A DNA stretch of 64,000 bases. Source: M3007 sp041392625. Its GTDB lineage: Bacteria; Bacteroidota; Bacteroidia; Chitinophagales; Saprospiraceae. This document shows, piece by piece, positions 18,368-28,425 of this stretch (within the stretch, counting starts at the first letter, position 1; the number at the start of each line of letters is the position of its first letter). Made by a program: the position numbers and the translations under genes. Location: assembly GCA_041392625.1 (NCBI GenBank), contig JAWKLR010000012.1:1-64000 (forward strand), written 5' to 3'. Below the pieces are notes generated by a model. That model was not told where the DNA came from. It did no database searches and saw nothing but the letters and a program-made list of their open reading frames with translations.

Positions 18368-19528
18368 ATGGACTTAAATGACATCCTGACTCACCTGGGG
18401 GAAGACCGTGCGGAATATTTTGAAGCCGTATCTCCTCCGGTAATTCAATCGAGCAATTTTGTTTTCCCAGACCTGGATACATTTCGCAAGGCTTTCAGTG
18501 ATGAACTATCCAGCCATTTATACACCCGGGGCAACAACCCGACTGTTCAGATTTTGCGAAAAAAACTGGCTGCTCTGGAAGGAACGGAAGATTGCCTGGT
18601 GTTCTCAAGTGGTGCGGCGGCAATTGCAGCAGCAGTGATTGGAAATGTTTCTGCTGGCGACCACATTATTTGTCAGAGAGGACCGTATTCCTGGACCAAC
18701 GCATTGTTGCAGAAATTTCTGGTCCGGTTTGGTGTGACACACACCTTTGTCGATGCTGGCAATCTGGAGGAAATTGAAGCAGCCCGGCAACCCAATACCA
18801 AAGTACTTTATCTGGAAAGTCCGAATACCCTGACTTTCGATATTCAGGATCTTGCAGCCTGTTCTGAATGGGCTAAAAAACACGGAATAGTAACAATGAT
18901 TGATAACTCCTATGCATCGCCTTATTTCCAGAATCCGGCAGCGTTTGGAGTTGACATTGTCCTGCATTCGGGTACGAAATACCTGAATGGCCATTCAGAT
19001 GTTGTTGTTGGCGTATTGTGTGGCTCGAAAGATATGGTCCGTAAGATTTTTGAATCTGAATTCATGACCCTGGGGGCAATCCTTGGCCCACACGATGCCG
19101 CATTGGTGATTCGCGGATTGCGCACCTTGCCTTTGCGCATGGAGCGAAGCGATACAAGTGCACGCTGGATTATAGAAAAGTTGGATGCACATCCAAAAGT
19201 GGAGAAGGTTTGGTATCCCTTCCACAAAGACTTTCCACAACGTGATCTGGCCATGAACCAAATGCGTGGATGTGGTGGCCTGTTCTCGGTTCAGTTCAAA
19301 TCTTCTTCGAAAGAAAATGTAGAGGCATTTGTTCGCAGGATCAAGCGATTTTTGATGGCAGTAAGTTGGGGAGGGCATGAGTCCCTGATGTTGCCAACCG
19401 TTGGATTTTACGATATTCCCGGCAAAGAGGATTCACCGCTTCCCTGGACATTTTGTCGGTTTTATATCGGTCTGGAAGACCCGGAGTGGCTTTGGGCGGA
19501 TTTGGAACAGGCGATGGAAGCGCTTTGA
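18368..19528 (+). CDS. Cys/Met metabolism PLP-dependent enzyme
   Basis: A 386-residue fold-type I PLP enzyme of the cystathionine gamma-synthase/methionine gamma-lyase family. It has YTRGNNPTVQILRKKLAALE, FSSGAAAIAAAV, DNSYASPYFQNP and LHSGTKYLNGHSD, where Lys (about residue 204) binds PLP. The start at 18368 (MDLNDILTHLGE) is preferred; an upstream in-frame codon at 18317 adds 17 residues that do not look like family sequence. The C-terminal ESLMLPTVGF and FCRFYIGLEDP are typical. It could be a cystathionine synthase, a lyase or a gamma-lyase; sequence alone does not settle the reaction. It stands alone between a divergent gene and a 290-base gap. Confidence 0.85.
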   Translation: MDLNDILTHLGEDRAEYFEAVSPPVIQSSNFVFPDLDTFRKAFSDELSSHLYTRGNNPTVQILRKKLAALEGTEDCLVFSSGAAAIAAAVIGNVSAGDHIICQRGPYSWTNALLQKFLVRFGVTHTFVDAGNLEEIEAARQPNTKVLYLESPNTLTFDIQDLAACSEWAKKHGIVTMIDNSYASPYFQNPAAFGVDIVLHSGTKYLNGHSDVVVGVLCGSKDMVRKIFESEFMTLGAILGPHDAALVIRGLRTLPLRMERSDTSARWIIEKLDAHPKVEKVWYPFHKDFPQRDLAMNQMRGCGGLFSVQFKSSSKENVEAFVRRIKRFLMAVSWGGHESLMLPTVGFYDIPGKEDSPLPWTFCRFYIGLEDPEWLWADLEQAMEAL

Positions 19529-19821
19529 TCCGGGCGTTTAATTACGCTTTTTAATTCAAATTTCTAATGGATGCAGCGTAAATCTAAAATGTCCGGATCA
19601 GGATATTTTAATACAATTGCCTTGTTTTTGTCGAAAGAAATCCAACCTTGTGAACGAATTTATGTTTTCTTTGTATAGGGGTCTTTCCGAACGTAAAACA
19701 AGAGAAGATTGTTTCGCGTTTTAAGAGCCCTGTATTCATGGTAGCCAGGTCAACGACCTGAATAGAATACATTCGAATGCAAAAACAGTAGGGCATTCAA
19801 TCATCAAAGAGAATACCTGAT

Positions 19822-21084
19822 ATGACCCATCTTAAATCCTGCACAAAATCTCAAGTTCTCCTTAACCGGGATGCCTCTTTCCGTTATGCCTACTTCCCAA
19901 GCATTGATGCTGCGGGAACAGATTGGGATGCGGTTGCTCCTCCTCATAATATTTTTTTACAACGGGATTACCTGCGTGTATTGGAAAATTATCCTCCGGA
20001 CGATATGCGGTTTGCCTATTTGGTTTTCTATAAAAATGAACAACCAATCGGTATTTCCTATTGTCAAATCAAAAACTTCCGGGCCGACACCAATATCCGG
20101 GATGAAAAGGAGAGCGCAAAGAATCCCTGCTTTTTTACAGGGCTTGCAAAAGGCTTCCGAAAGTGGGTTGCTACTAAAATGAGCGCTGATATTTTGATCA
20201 GCGGCAACATGTTGCTCTCAGGTGAACACGGCTTTCGGTTTTTACCTGATACCCTTTCAGAAGCAGAACAGATTGCAATCCTGGATGAAGCCTGGAAGGA
20301 TTTGATCAAGATTAAAGAGAAAGAAGACGTGAAAATGCCCGTGATTCTGGTCAAGGATATTTCCGAATATCACAAAGAGCAAAGCAAACTGGTTCAGCAA
20401 CAGGCATTTGTTCAGTTTGAGATACAGCCATGTATGGCCATGCCCTTGCCCTTCGAAAGTTTTGATGCGTACCTGCAGTCCATGTCGACCAAATACCGAA
20501 CCCGGGCCAAGCGTGCATTCAAAAAGGCCCAGGGAATCGAGAAACGGGAAATGACCCTGGCAGATATTCAGCGGGAACTTCCGAGAATATATGACTTGTA
20601 CCTGGACATTGCAGAAAATGCCGGATTCAATATGGTAGACCTAAACAGGGATTACTTGCCGGGCTTAAAGGCTGGACTGGGCAATAAATTCCGCATGTTT
20701 GCCTATTATGAAGGAGATAATCTGCTCGCTTTTTATACCATCATTGAAAACAACCACGAACTGGAAGCCCACTTTCTTGGCTACGACAAAGAGCAGAACC
20801 ACGACAAGCAATTGTATCTGAATATCCTCTACGATATTGTGCGGCATGGTATTGAACTCAAGTCAGAAGTTTTGGTGCTGGCAAGGACAGCCCTTGAGAT
20901 CAAAAGCTCCATTGGTGCATTGCCAACCCAATACTATTGCTACCTGCGGCATCAAAACAATATCACAAACAAACTGACAGGCCATGTGTTGGAATACATG
21001 AAGCCTGTGGAAGAATGGCAGCCCCGACATCCATTCAAGGAGCCGGTAGAACTAAGTAAGGAATTGCTTATTGAAACAAAATAG
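19822..21084 (+). CDS. GNAT/FemAB-like acyltransferase
   Basis: A 420-residue cytosolic protein. Two GNAT-like halves can be seen. The second half has SFDAYLQSMSTKYRTRAKRA followed by a long helical region, then MFAYYEGDNLLAFYTIIENN and EAHFLGYDKEQNHDKQLYLN. This matches the FemAB-like / BioF2-like acetyltransferase group (PF04339 or PF13480 type). These proteins transfer acyl or aminoacyl groups, in some cases for envelope polymers. No neighbouring gene points to a substrate. The preceding 290 bases (19529-19821) hold nothing I can name. Confidence 0.65.
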   Translation: MTHLKSCTKSQVLLNRDASFRYAYFPSIDAAGTDWDAVAPPHNIFLQRDYLRVLENYPPDDMRFAYLVFYKNEQPIGISYCQIKNFRADTNIRDEKESAKNPCFFTGLAKGFRKWVATKMSADILISGNMLLSGEHGFRFLPDTLSEAEQIAILDEAWKDLIKIKEKEDVKMPVILVKDISEYHKEQSKLVQQQAFVQFEIQPCMAMPLPFESFDAYLQSMSTKYRTRAKRAFKKAQGIEKREMTLADIQRELPRIYDLYLDIAENAGFNMVDLNRDYLPGLKAGLGNKFRMFAYYEGDNLLAFYTIIENNHELEAHFLGYDKEQNHDKQLYLNILYDIVRHGIELKSEVLVLARTALEIKSSIGALPTQYYCYLRHQNNITNKLTGHVLEYMKPVEEWQPRHPFKEPVELSKELLIETK

Positions 21085-21127
21085 ACTGGCCAGGGAGTGC
21101 TTTAGGCAAAAGGATAGGCATTGAATG

Positions 21128-21904
21128 CTATCGGATGATGGCAAACTGCTCGACCTTGAGGCCTTCTTCGCATTTTATCCATAAAAGGTATAGGCCGGGT
21201 GCGGGTTTACCCAAAAGCACCTGATAGCCGGCGGCTGCAGGACTTTCTGCTTTCCCATCCCAAATGGTTTTTCCATTCATATTCGTAATCCACCATTCCG
21301 TTTTGTCGGTCTGTGGGTTACTGCCTCCATTGTCTTGCAACGAAACAATGTGGAATTGACCGTAATTGGGATTAGGTACCACCTGAAACCTGCGATCTTC
21401 CACAGGATCATTGGTGTGGGCATCGGCATCAATCCAGATGTAGTCCTGGTTGCTGCACATCGTCGGGTATTGATCGAAGGTATAGCAAGCCCGGTTTGGG
21501 ATGGTTTGTCCGGGAGCCAAAAAAGACTTAGGACTTACCGAAAACAAAATATAACCCAGTGAAGCAGCCCCGCCACTTGCACTGTCGGGAAGTTCAATAT
21601 CGGTAAAATACCAGCGCACCACATTGCTTCCATCCCGCAATACCTCATAGGCATGCGATGCATCCACCATTTCAAATGAATTGGCTTCCAGCCTGGCATC
21701 CAGGGTGTCGCGAATGACAATTTGGTGTACTGTATCGGAAAAAACGTTCTGAAATCGTATGAAATACAAAGCAGAAGCCCCTTCTGCTATTTCCAGGGGA
21801 GTAAAGACAGCATCCCCCAAAACCTGTAGGTCATTTTGGGCTCGGGCAACTGAAGGGAAAAACAGCGACCCTGCTGCAAACAGGAGCAGGTGCAAGGATT
21901 TCAT
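21128..21904 (-). CDS. Secreted protein with DUF11-like repeat and T9SS sorting domain
   Basis: A 258-residue secreted protein with a signal peptide from 21904 (MKSLHLLLFAAGSLFFPSVA). The body has EGASALYFIRFQNVFSDTVH, then IVIRDTLDARLEANSFEMVD. This is the DUF11/conserved-repeat beta-sandwich typical of T9SS proteins. The last 75 residues (FQVVPNPNYGQFHIVSLQD ... GLYLLWIKCEEGLKVEQFA) form a type A C-terminal sorting domain. It looks like a short remnant of a larger adhesin-type protein, but it is complete with signal and sorting signal. It has the best promoter in the window. Confidence 0.8.
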   Translation of the reverse strand: MKSLHLLLFAAGSLFFPSVARAQNDLQVLGDAVFTPLEIAEGASALYFIRFQNVFSDTVHQIVIRDTLDARLEANSFEMVDASHAYEVLRDGSNVVRWYFTDIELPDSASGGAASLGYILFSVSPKSFLAPGQTIPNRACYTFDQYPTMCSNQDYIWIDADAHTNDPVEDRRFQVVPNPNYGQFHIVSLQDNGGSNPQTDKTEWWITNMNGKTIWDGKAESPAAAGYQVLLGKPAPGLYLLWIKCEEGLKVEQFAIIR

Positions 21905-21973
21905 AGTTCGAAAAATTTGATTTGGCGGCCAAGACAAAAACAAGGAGTTGCTCCAATTCTATTTTGTCCTTCT

Positions 21974-22005
21974 CAAAGGTAGAAAAATAATCTTTGCCTG
22001 GCAAA
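21974..22005 (-). promoter_or_regulatory. Bacteroidota-type promoter for the T9SS protein gene
   Basis: On the minus strand, TTTG (22002-22005) and TACCTTTG (21974-21981) are separated by 20 bases, matching TTTG-N19-21-TAnnTTTG. It leaves a leader of about 60 bases before the ATG at 21904. Confidence 0.65.
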
Positions 22006-22049
22006 ATATTAACAAATATTCTGGATGGCATAAAGCCGGGGTGCCCAAT

Positions 22050-22090
22050 TATAAGTAGTGGTAAGTAGTAAGTGATAAGTAGTAAGTGTG
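22050..22090. repeat. Left arm of heptamer palindrome (family A, copy 2)
   Basis: Tandem TAAGTAG/TAAGTGG/TAAGTGA heptamers, the inverted partner of 23508-23542. The second IS3 copy lies between them. Confidence 0.8.
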
Positions 22091-22105
22091 ATTTGTTGAC
22101 TGACT

Positions 22106-23507
22106 TGACTCGTCTGAAATAGGTTGACAAAAAAGTTAACTAAAAATCAGGACAAGATGAAAAAGTAAAACGCTATTCGGACGAATTCAAAAAAACAGTG
22201 GTTAACAATGATGTACTTTCGGGCAACATTTGCCCGGAGCACATAAGCACAAGTATGGGATAAGCGGATCATGTACCATTGCAACCTGGGTTAAAAAATT
22301 TGAAGACTCAGTTCCTAAACGCTTATTTATGAATGAGCAAAAGAAAGACGGTAGAAGAACTCAAATTAGAGATTGAGCAACTTAAACACCAACTGGAATA
22401 TGAAAAGTTGAGAAGAGTGAAGCCTTTGATACTATGATTGATATTGCAGAGCAGGAGTTTAAGATTCGATCAGAAAAAGTCTGGAGCCAAACAGTCAAAA
22501 AATAAAGAGCACTCACAAAAGTACCAAAATAGAACTGTGTGGATTGTTTGGCAAAACAAAACAGGCGTACTACAAAAGGAAAAAAGTGTTTATAAAGCAA
22601 GCAATTGAAGAACGTGTCATAGTTGAGGCAGTTCGAAAGGAACGGATATCTATGCCCAAGATCGGAACCAGAAAACTGTTAGTTTAAACTATTGGATCAA
22701 GTATAGATGTAGGACAGATAAGTTGTTTGCAATACTGGATCGCAATAATTTACTGATACGAGAGGAAAACAGACAGAGTAGTTACGACTCATAGCAATCA
22801 TTGGTTTAGAAAATACCTAATCTGATCAAAGAGTCTGGAGGTGAAGGCTCCCAATAAACTATGGGTTAGTGATATTACGTATGTAGAAACAAAAGAAGGC
22901 TTTGTGTACTTATTTTTAGTGACCGATGCTTATTCAAAGGAAAATAGTTGGATTTAAAGTTGCTGAAGGTCTTACAGCAAAGCATGCTGTAGAGGCATTA
23001 CAGATGGCTTTAAAAGGACTATAAAGGACAACTGCTAGGACTTATTCATCATTCAGACAGAGGTGTTCAGTACTGTTGTAATGAGTACGTTAAACTGCTA
23101 ACAAAATGGAAAATAGACATTAGTATGGCTCAGAATGGAGATCCTTTGGAAAATGCGATCGCTGAAAGAGTTAATGGTATTTTAAAGTAGAATGGCTGTA
23201 TGATGGAAATTTTGAATCGTTATCTGAGGCGAAAATTTTATAACCAAGGGCTATTCAAATATATAATAATCAAAGGCCGCATTCAAGTATTGAAATGCTA
23301 ACACCGAGCCAAGCACATTGTAAAAATGGAGAATTGAAAGAACCTGGAAGAATTACTATAAGAAACGAATGGATCATGAAACATTGGTTTCAACATAAAA
23401 CTGGGGTTTTCAACATTTTTACTGTTAGTTTTAACAAAGAAAAAAGAAGCAAAAAGAAACACATAATAATAATAATATCTAAAGTAAACTTTTTTTAGGA
23501 CAGATTA
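22106..23507 (+). mobile_element. Decayed IS3-family insertion sequence, copy 2
   Basis: The left end is TGACTCGTCTGAAATAGGTT at 22106. The right end, near 23507, reads inward TAATCTGTCCTAAAAAAAGT. Both correspond to the ends of copy 1, with a few changes. The element is about 1.4 kb and reads in the plus direction, so it is inverted relative to copy 1. No clean target duplication is visible. Frameshifts and stops break both transposase frames. Confidence 0.85.
22157..23398 (+). pseudogene. IS3-family transposase remnant, copy 2
   Basis: orfA begins ATGAAAAAGTAA, so it stops at codon four; the shifted frame still reads RYSDEFKKTVVN. orfB pieces include the DDE core: TDAY (Asp), then HSDRGVQYCCNEYVKLL and ISMAQNGDPLENAIAERVNG (Glu). 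The C-terminal MLTPSQAHCKNGELK is at 23295. The C-terminal end is better preserved than in copy 1, and the two copies carry different lesions. They decayed separately after duplication. Confidence 0.8.
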
Positions 23508-23542
23508 CTACTTACCACTTACTACTTATCACTTACTACTTA
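23508..23542. repeat. Right arm of heptamer palindrome (family A, copy 2)
   Basis: CTACTTACCACTTACTACTT continuing in the same seven-base period; the inverted partner of 22050-22090. Confidence 0.8.
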
Positions 23543-23645
23543 TTTCCGTAAATTGCCACCCAAACATTTGTTGACAAGAATGCAGGCCCTTTTGATATAG
23601 ACAACACCAGTTCGACCTGCGTTCTTTTTAACCCTAACAAGATAT

Positions 23646-24635
23646 ATGGCTTCAAGAAGAAATTTTATGCGAAATGCCCTATTTGGAGGGATTACGTTCG
23701 GTTCTATTTTACCGCGTATTGATGAAATATTAAATTCCGGATCTGTGGATTCCGGGGGCAAGCCCATGGTGATTGCCACCTGGAATAACCAGGGAGCAAC
23801 TTCGGCAGCCTGGGAAGTTTTATCAAGAAATGGACGCGCCTTGGATGCTGTAGAAGCCGGAGCGCGTGTTCCGGAGGCCGACCCGGATGATACCAGTGTT
23901 GGATACGGCGGTTTCCCTGATCGCGACGGAAATGTTACCCTGGATGCCTGTATCATGGATGAAGATGGAAATGCCGGTTCGGTCTGTTTTTTACAACAGA
24001 TAAAGCACCCCATTTCGGTGGCCCGTCGGGTCATGGAAAAAACACCGCACGTGATGTTGGTTGGAAAAGGGGCACAGCAATTTGCTGTTGAGGAGGGTTT
24101 CCCACTGGAAGATTTATTGACTGAAAAGGCAAAGAAAGCACTTGAAAACTGGCTCAAAAAATCGGAGTACAAACCGGTAATCAACATCGAACGGCACGAT
24201 ACCATCGGCATCGTTGCAATGGATGCAAACCAAAAAATCGCGGGCGCTTGCACCACCAGTGGCATGGCTTATAAAATGCACGGCAGGGTAGGCGATAGCC
24301 CGGTAATTGGTGCCGGTATGTTCTCCGATTCGGCTGTTGGTGCTGCTGCTGCAACCGGACTAGGCGAAATGGTGCTCAGAACTCTCGGTAGTTTCCTGAC
24401 CGTTGAAGAAATGCGCCGCGGGCGCCACCCGCGCAAGGCGGCAGAAATCGCGGTTCGGCGCATTTATGAGAAGTATCCGGAAGAAGCAAAGAAGAATCAG
24501 GTTGGTTTTATTGCAATGGACAAAAAAGGCCGGTTTGGCGGTTTCGCCCTACAGCCCGGATTCAACTATACCGTCTGCATTAATGGGGAAACGAAGGTGT
24601 ATGAATCAGATAGTTTGTTTTCTAAAAAGAAGTAA
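23646..24635 (+). CDS. N4-(beta-N-acetylglucosaminyl)-L-asparaginase / isoaspartyl peptidase family
   Basis: A 329-residue N-terminal-nucleophile hydrolase. The autoprocessing site is HDTIGIVAMD with Thr at about residue 186; cleavage before this Thr would create the active beta subunit. GDSPVIGAGMFSDSAVGAAA follows, the substrate-binding loop of the family. The N terminus SRRNFMRNALFGG has a twin-arginine pattern, so Tat export to the periplasm is likely. It would cut asparagine-linked sugars or isoaspartyl/asparagine bonds. The gene lies just downstream of IS copy 2. No other glycoprotein-degrading gene is adjacent. Confidence 0.85.
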   Translation: MASRRNFMRNALFGGITFGSILPRIDEILNSGSVDSGGKPMVIATWNNQGATSAAWEVLSRNGRALDAVEAGARVPEADPDDTSVGYGGFPDRDGNVTLDACIMDEDGNAGSVCFLQQIKHPISVARRVMEKTPHVMLVGKGAQQFAVEEGFPLEDLLTEKAKKALENWLKKSEYKPVINIERHDTIGIVAMDANQKIAGACTTSGMAYKMHGRVGDSPVIGAGMFSDSAVGAAAATGLGEMVLRTLGSFLTVEEMRRGRHPRKAAEIAVRRIYEKYPEEAKKNQVGFIAMDKKGRFGGFALQPGFNYTVCINGETKVYESDSLFSKKK

Positions 24636-24768
24636 TCAGGCTTTTGGCTTGTACTTGTCAGTCTCATTCACTCATTTATAGTACATAAATGGGGCTAAGG
24701 TGTGTATCTTTCAGAGGTGCACGAAAGGCAGTTTGCCTGGGATGTATTTTCTCATAAACACCAAAGCC

Positions 24769-26470
24769 ATGCAGTACAACAGTAAAACACTTTTCCCGGT
24801 ATTTTTTTTCCTCTTTTTATTTCAAAACCTGCGCGCCCAGAACGCAGATTATCAATGGCATTTTCTTTATGAAGGTGCAATCAAAGAATGGCATGCTGTT
24901 CCCGATGGAAGCGGCTGGATCGGCGTTGGCCATACTGACACCTACTTTGTTTATCCATATTCGGTGCCGTTTGCAATTCGAATAGATGATGGGGGGCAAC
25001 TCATTTGGAGGAACATTTATCCGGACTTATTTCAGGAAATAATAGAAGATATTGATATTCTTCCCCTGTCAAACGGAACGTACTTCATTGCAGATGTCGG
25101 TGATGCGTGTGATTATTTAAGACCAGAAAGTTGGGGGATTATTGATTCCACCGGTTCTCTATCCCAGTTTCATGAAACGGATGTTTACGGAACTTACCCT
25201 ACCAAAATATTCCTCCTTGAATTGCCAAATGGCAATGTAATGCTCCAAACGAACCAGTTTCAAATTGAGATCAAACCCGATGGCCAAGAGTTGTACACCT
25301 GGGAAGAAGAGTTTAACTGGAATAACATCGTTCCCCGCTATAATGGGGGATACCTTGCCTTAGGCGATTACAAAGTGGCTTCTACGAATTGGCTTCAAAA
25401 CTGATCCCAATTGATTTTCCCGACAAATTGAAAGATGGGCTTCAACTAGCGTCAGGTGAGTGGATTTTTTGGGAGAGCAAAGTCTATGGAAGACAACTAA
25501 TACCTATCAACCGATGATGGAACTTCCTTTGGATTTTATTGAAAATGCCAGAGATCTGGAGTATGCTTATGGGGCTTTTTGGATTGCAGCAGAGTCTAGT
25601 CAGGAAGAGGCTCTTATCGTTCAGGTTGATACTGGGCTAAACGTGCTGCAGACCTATATTTCATCTACAGATTACCGGTTTCAGTCGATCTTTGCCGCTA
25701 TGAATGAAACTTTGTTTTTAAGTGGAGAATCCAATTTACATAAAAATGAAAATGTGTTTCTAAAATCGGAATCTATAAACAATCCAGTGATAAATTCGAC
25801 AGCAGACCTTGCTCTGGCTGATCTGCGCATACCTCAAATGCCAGTATACCAAGTCGTTCCATGTGATGCCTACACCCCAGGAATCACTGTACTTATCGAT
25901 TCCTTGTATGCAACGATTACCAACTACGGAACTACTACGGTCCATTCATTCAGGATTAATGGGACCTTCCCGAGCTGTATGAATGTCTGTTATTCTGAAA
26001 TGCAATTTTCTAAGGTGTTTTCAGTTGCAATCAATCCGGGTGAATCGCTTGAAGTAGTTTTAGCCACCAATCTACAATTAGAAAGGCTATCGGATGTAAG
26101 TCCACTTAATTTATGCTTCTGGGTAACCGTGCCGGATGAAAAAACGGATGCGGATGCTGAAAACAATCAATTGTGCAAAGATTTTGCAACCATCTTACCA
26201 ACCCAAACACTCGATGTGACACTTGATGTTTCGTTTGCTCCCAATCCGGCTTCTGAAATGCTGACCATTCAGATTCTGGGTAGTTTATCCAATAATTTCC
26301 AGGGAAACATTGTGCTGAGTAACCTGCAAGGTCAAACCCTGCTGATTGATAGGCTGGAGGGGAATGCCAGGGAAATCGATGTATCCGGACTTCCGAATGG
26401 ATTGTACCTGGTTTCTATCCAAAGCCCTCTTGGAGGGGTAAATACACAAAAGATTTTTGTTTCCCACTGA
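24769..26470 (+). CDS. Secreted T9SS-sorted protein (two frameshifts)
   Basis: The N-terminal part starts at 24769 with a signal peptide (MQYNSKTLFPVFFFLFLFQN). The first frame stops at 25404. A second frame then carries SKLIPIDFPDKLKDGLQLAS (25395-25455). A third, from about 25485, continues to the end. Two single-base losses near 25390 and 25490 would restore about 567 residues. The end (APNPASEMLTIQILG ... LPNGLYLVSIQSPLGG) is a type A T9SS sorting domain. The body may be a beta-propeller-like repeat region (DGSGWIGVGHTD). It is AT-rich, and its function is unknown. Confidence 0.65.
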
Positions 26471-26503
26471 TCAGTTGGGTGGCATGAGTTCTACAACAAA
26501 AAA

Positions 26504-26550
26504 AAGAAGCAGGTCGAAAGTTTGATATACAGCACTCCGACCTGCTTCTT
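26504..26550. terminator. Bidirectional terminator between convergent genes
   Basis: A perfect 13-base stem (AAGAAGCAGGTCG and CGACCTGCTTCTT) with A-rich sequence on the left and a T-rich right edge. It separates two T9SS genes that point at each other. Confidence 0.8.
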
Positions 26551-26562
26551 GTTTACGTGCTA

Positions 26563-28266
26563 CTAAATTTTAATAAACGGAACCACTCGCTTCTCTCCGC
26601 CCAACTGAATAATATATTTCCCAGCTGGAAGTTGTGAAACATCTGCCTTACTTCCAGAGCCCTCTTGCACCAGATTTCCAGTTAAATCAAAGATTTTCCA
26701 TTTGCCTGGCGGTGTGTTTTCTGTTTCAATTAAAAGCACCCCGCTGGTAGGATTTGGATAAACCCGTACCTCCGTTTTTTGTATTGGAGCCTCCGCTTTT
26801 GTTATGATTGAAATCCCATTTCCCTCCACGAGTTTATAGAAGTTGTTTGGATTTAAATCGGTGAAGTATTCCATCAAGCCGGAGGGCCATCGGACAACCA
26901 CAGAGTCAATTGTTGTAGCGAGGTTTAAGCCGAAATGTTGTCGCAGATCGCTGTGCCCGCCAAAGGTGTTGTGTGCGGTTACCTGCCGCACTTGCCATAC
27001 ACTGCCTGCCCCGAGGTCAGCTTTTAGCCTGAGGGTTGCGCCAATTGCAGATCGGTTTGAAACCGTGCCCTGGAGTTTAAATGCAGCCCAGTTCCGGTTT
27101 TCAGCCAGATCGTCGTTGCGGAAGAGCGCCCGTGAACTTCCAATCCCGTTGGTATAAAAATCCAGGTCGCCGTCGTTGTCGTAGTCTGCCAGTGCAATAG
27201 CACATACCCCTGCATCGGAAAAGCCTGCTTGCTTGGGTGGCTCAAAACTGCCGTCGCCATTGTTTTTGTACAATCGAACCAGTGTATTCCCATCGCTGCT
27301 CAGCAGCATGTCGAGGTCGCCGTCATTGTCCACATCTCCCCACACATTGCTAAGATGTCCACCGATTAGCGAAAAGGGCGCCTGGGTTAACGTATACACG
27401 CCGGCAGGTTCCTGAATCCAGTATCGGTTTTTTGCCCCATTGTAATTGGTCAGACAAATGTCGAGATCGCCGTCGTTGTCGACATCCGGAAAGTTATAGG
27501 TTTGTCCGTCCTGCAATTGATCAAAGGGTGCATCGGTAAGCCGTGTGAGTGAAAAACTTCCGGTTTCAATCAACTCGTTTTTGTAACAATAATCTGGCCC
27601 CTGCACGCCTGCTGGTCCACTACCGATAAACAAATCCATGTCACCATCCAGGTCGAAATCTGCCCAGACTGGAATAGTATATGGCGCAATGGTATCGGTG
27701 AATTCATAGCCTGTTACCGCAGTGTAGACACCGGGACTGGTTTGCAAATAAAACTTACAGGGGAACGGACCAATGGGATGAAAATTTCGGGCATGTACAT
27801 ACAGCACATCGAGCAGTCCGTTGTTGTCGGCATCAACCAGTGCACAATCCCAGGCTGCATAGGTGCCAAAGCCCGGCAAGGTGATGGCATTGGCATCGAA
27901 GGTTTGGTCGCCGTTGTTGAGGTGAATAGCTGCTTGTGCACTGGAGGTAATTACATCCGGAAACCCATCGTTGTTCAGGTCGCCCCAACTAACACCGGAT
28001 GCGCCGGTGGTCCCGGCTCCGGCCAGATTCTCCAGTTGCTCAAAATTTCCATTGCCCAGGTTGCGAAATAGAAAGTGCGGGTTGACAAACAGGTCGGTAT
28101 AATTATCGTCGTCGAGGTCGATCCAGCCCACGCCTTTGTAGGCACCGCCTACATTGTTGAATGTGGTGGCCGGATTATCGGGATCAATTACTTTAGTAAA
28201 TTGAACTTGGGCATGCACGTTTGGCATCATACCCAGCAATAACAGGGATAGGAAAATCTGTTTCAT
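26563..28266 (-). CDS. FG-GAP/VCBS repeat protein with ASPIC/UnbV and T9SS sorting domains
   Basis: A 567-residue secreted protein. Signal peptide first (MKQIFLSLLLLGMMPNVHAQ). Then repeated calcium-binding FG-GAP/VCBS-like units follow, recognised by DxDxDG-type loops (GWIDLDDDNYTDLFVN, WGDLNNDGFPDVITS, WADFDLDGDMDLFIGS, LADYDNDGDLDFYTN). At about residues 385-475 lies an ASPIC/UnbV domain (NRSAIGATLRL ... VVRWPSGLMEYF). The end is a T9SS sorting domain (EVRVYPNPTSGVLLIETEN). It is probably a beta-propeller adhesin or surface protein. Converges on the gene to its left across a shared terminator. Confidence 0.9.
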   Translation of the reverse strand: MKQIFLSLLLLGMMPNVHAQVQFTKVIDPDNPATTFNNVGGAYKGVGWIDLDDDNYTDLFVNPHFLFRNLGNGNFEQLENLAGAGTTGASGVSWGDLNNDGFPDVITSSAQAAIHLNNGDQTFDANAITLPGFGTYAAWDCALVDADNNGLLDVLYVHARNFHPIGPFPCKFYLQTSPGVYTAVTGYEFTDTIAPYTIPVWADFDLDGDMDLFIGSGPAGVQGPDYCYKNELIETGSFSLTRLTDAPFDQLQDGQTYNFPDVDNDGDLDICLTNYNGAKNRYWIQEPAGVYTLTQAPFSLIGGHLSNVWGDVDNDGDLDMLLSSDGNTLVRLYKNNGDGSFEPPKQAGFSDAGVCAIALADYDNDGDLDFYTNGIGSSRALFRNDDLAENRNWAAFKLQGTVSNRSAIGATLRLKADLGAGSVWQVRQVTAHNTFGGHSDLRQHFGLNLATTIDSVVVRWPSGLMEYFTDLNPNNFYKLVEGNGISIITKAEAPIQKTEVRVYPNPTSGVLLIETENTPPGKWKIFDLTGNLVQEGSGSKADVSQLPAGKYIIQLGGEKRVVPFIKI

Positions 28267-28413
28267 GTTGTTCTGTGTTTTAATTGTGTTCGGGTTATTC
28301 CCGTGGGTTAAGAGATATCCAAATATGCCTGCATGCGCCCGTTTTTAAGTCAATCCCTATCAATGTTTCCCTTTTTTTGTACTCCTTTCGAGGTGGCTAC
28401 CTGGTATTGTTCC

Positions 28414-28421
28414 TATTTTTG
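28414..28421 (+). promoter_or_regulatory. Putative -7 element directly before the AraC-family gene
   Basis: TATTTTTG matches TAnnTTTG and is four bases before the ATG at 28426, implying a nearly leaderless transcript. No -33 TTTG is found at normal spacing. Confidence 0.4.
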
Positions 28422-28425
28422 AAAC

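Noticed and set aside
19608..19796. A 62-codon frame on the minus strand between the PLP enzyme and GNAT-like gene
   Set aside because: No ribosome binding site, no family resemblance and unusual composition. The gap is left empty.
23295..23498. A 67-codon frame starting MLTPSQAHCK as a separate gene
   Set aside because: It is the C-terminal part of the decayed IS3 transposase of copy 2, not an independent gene.
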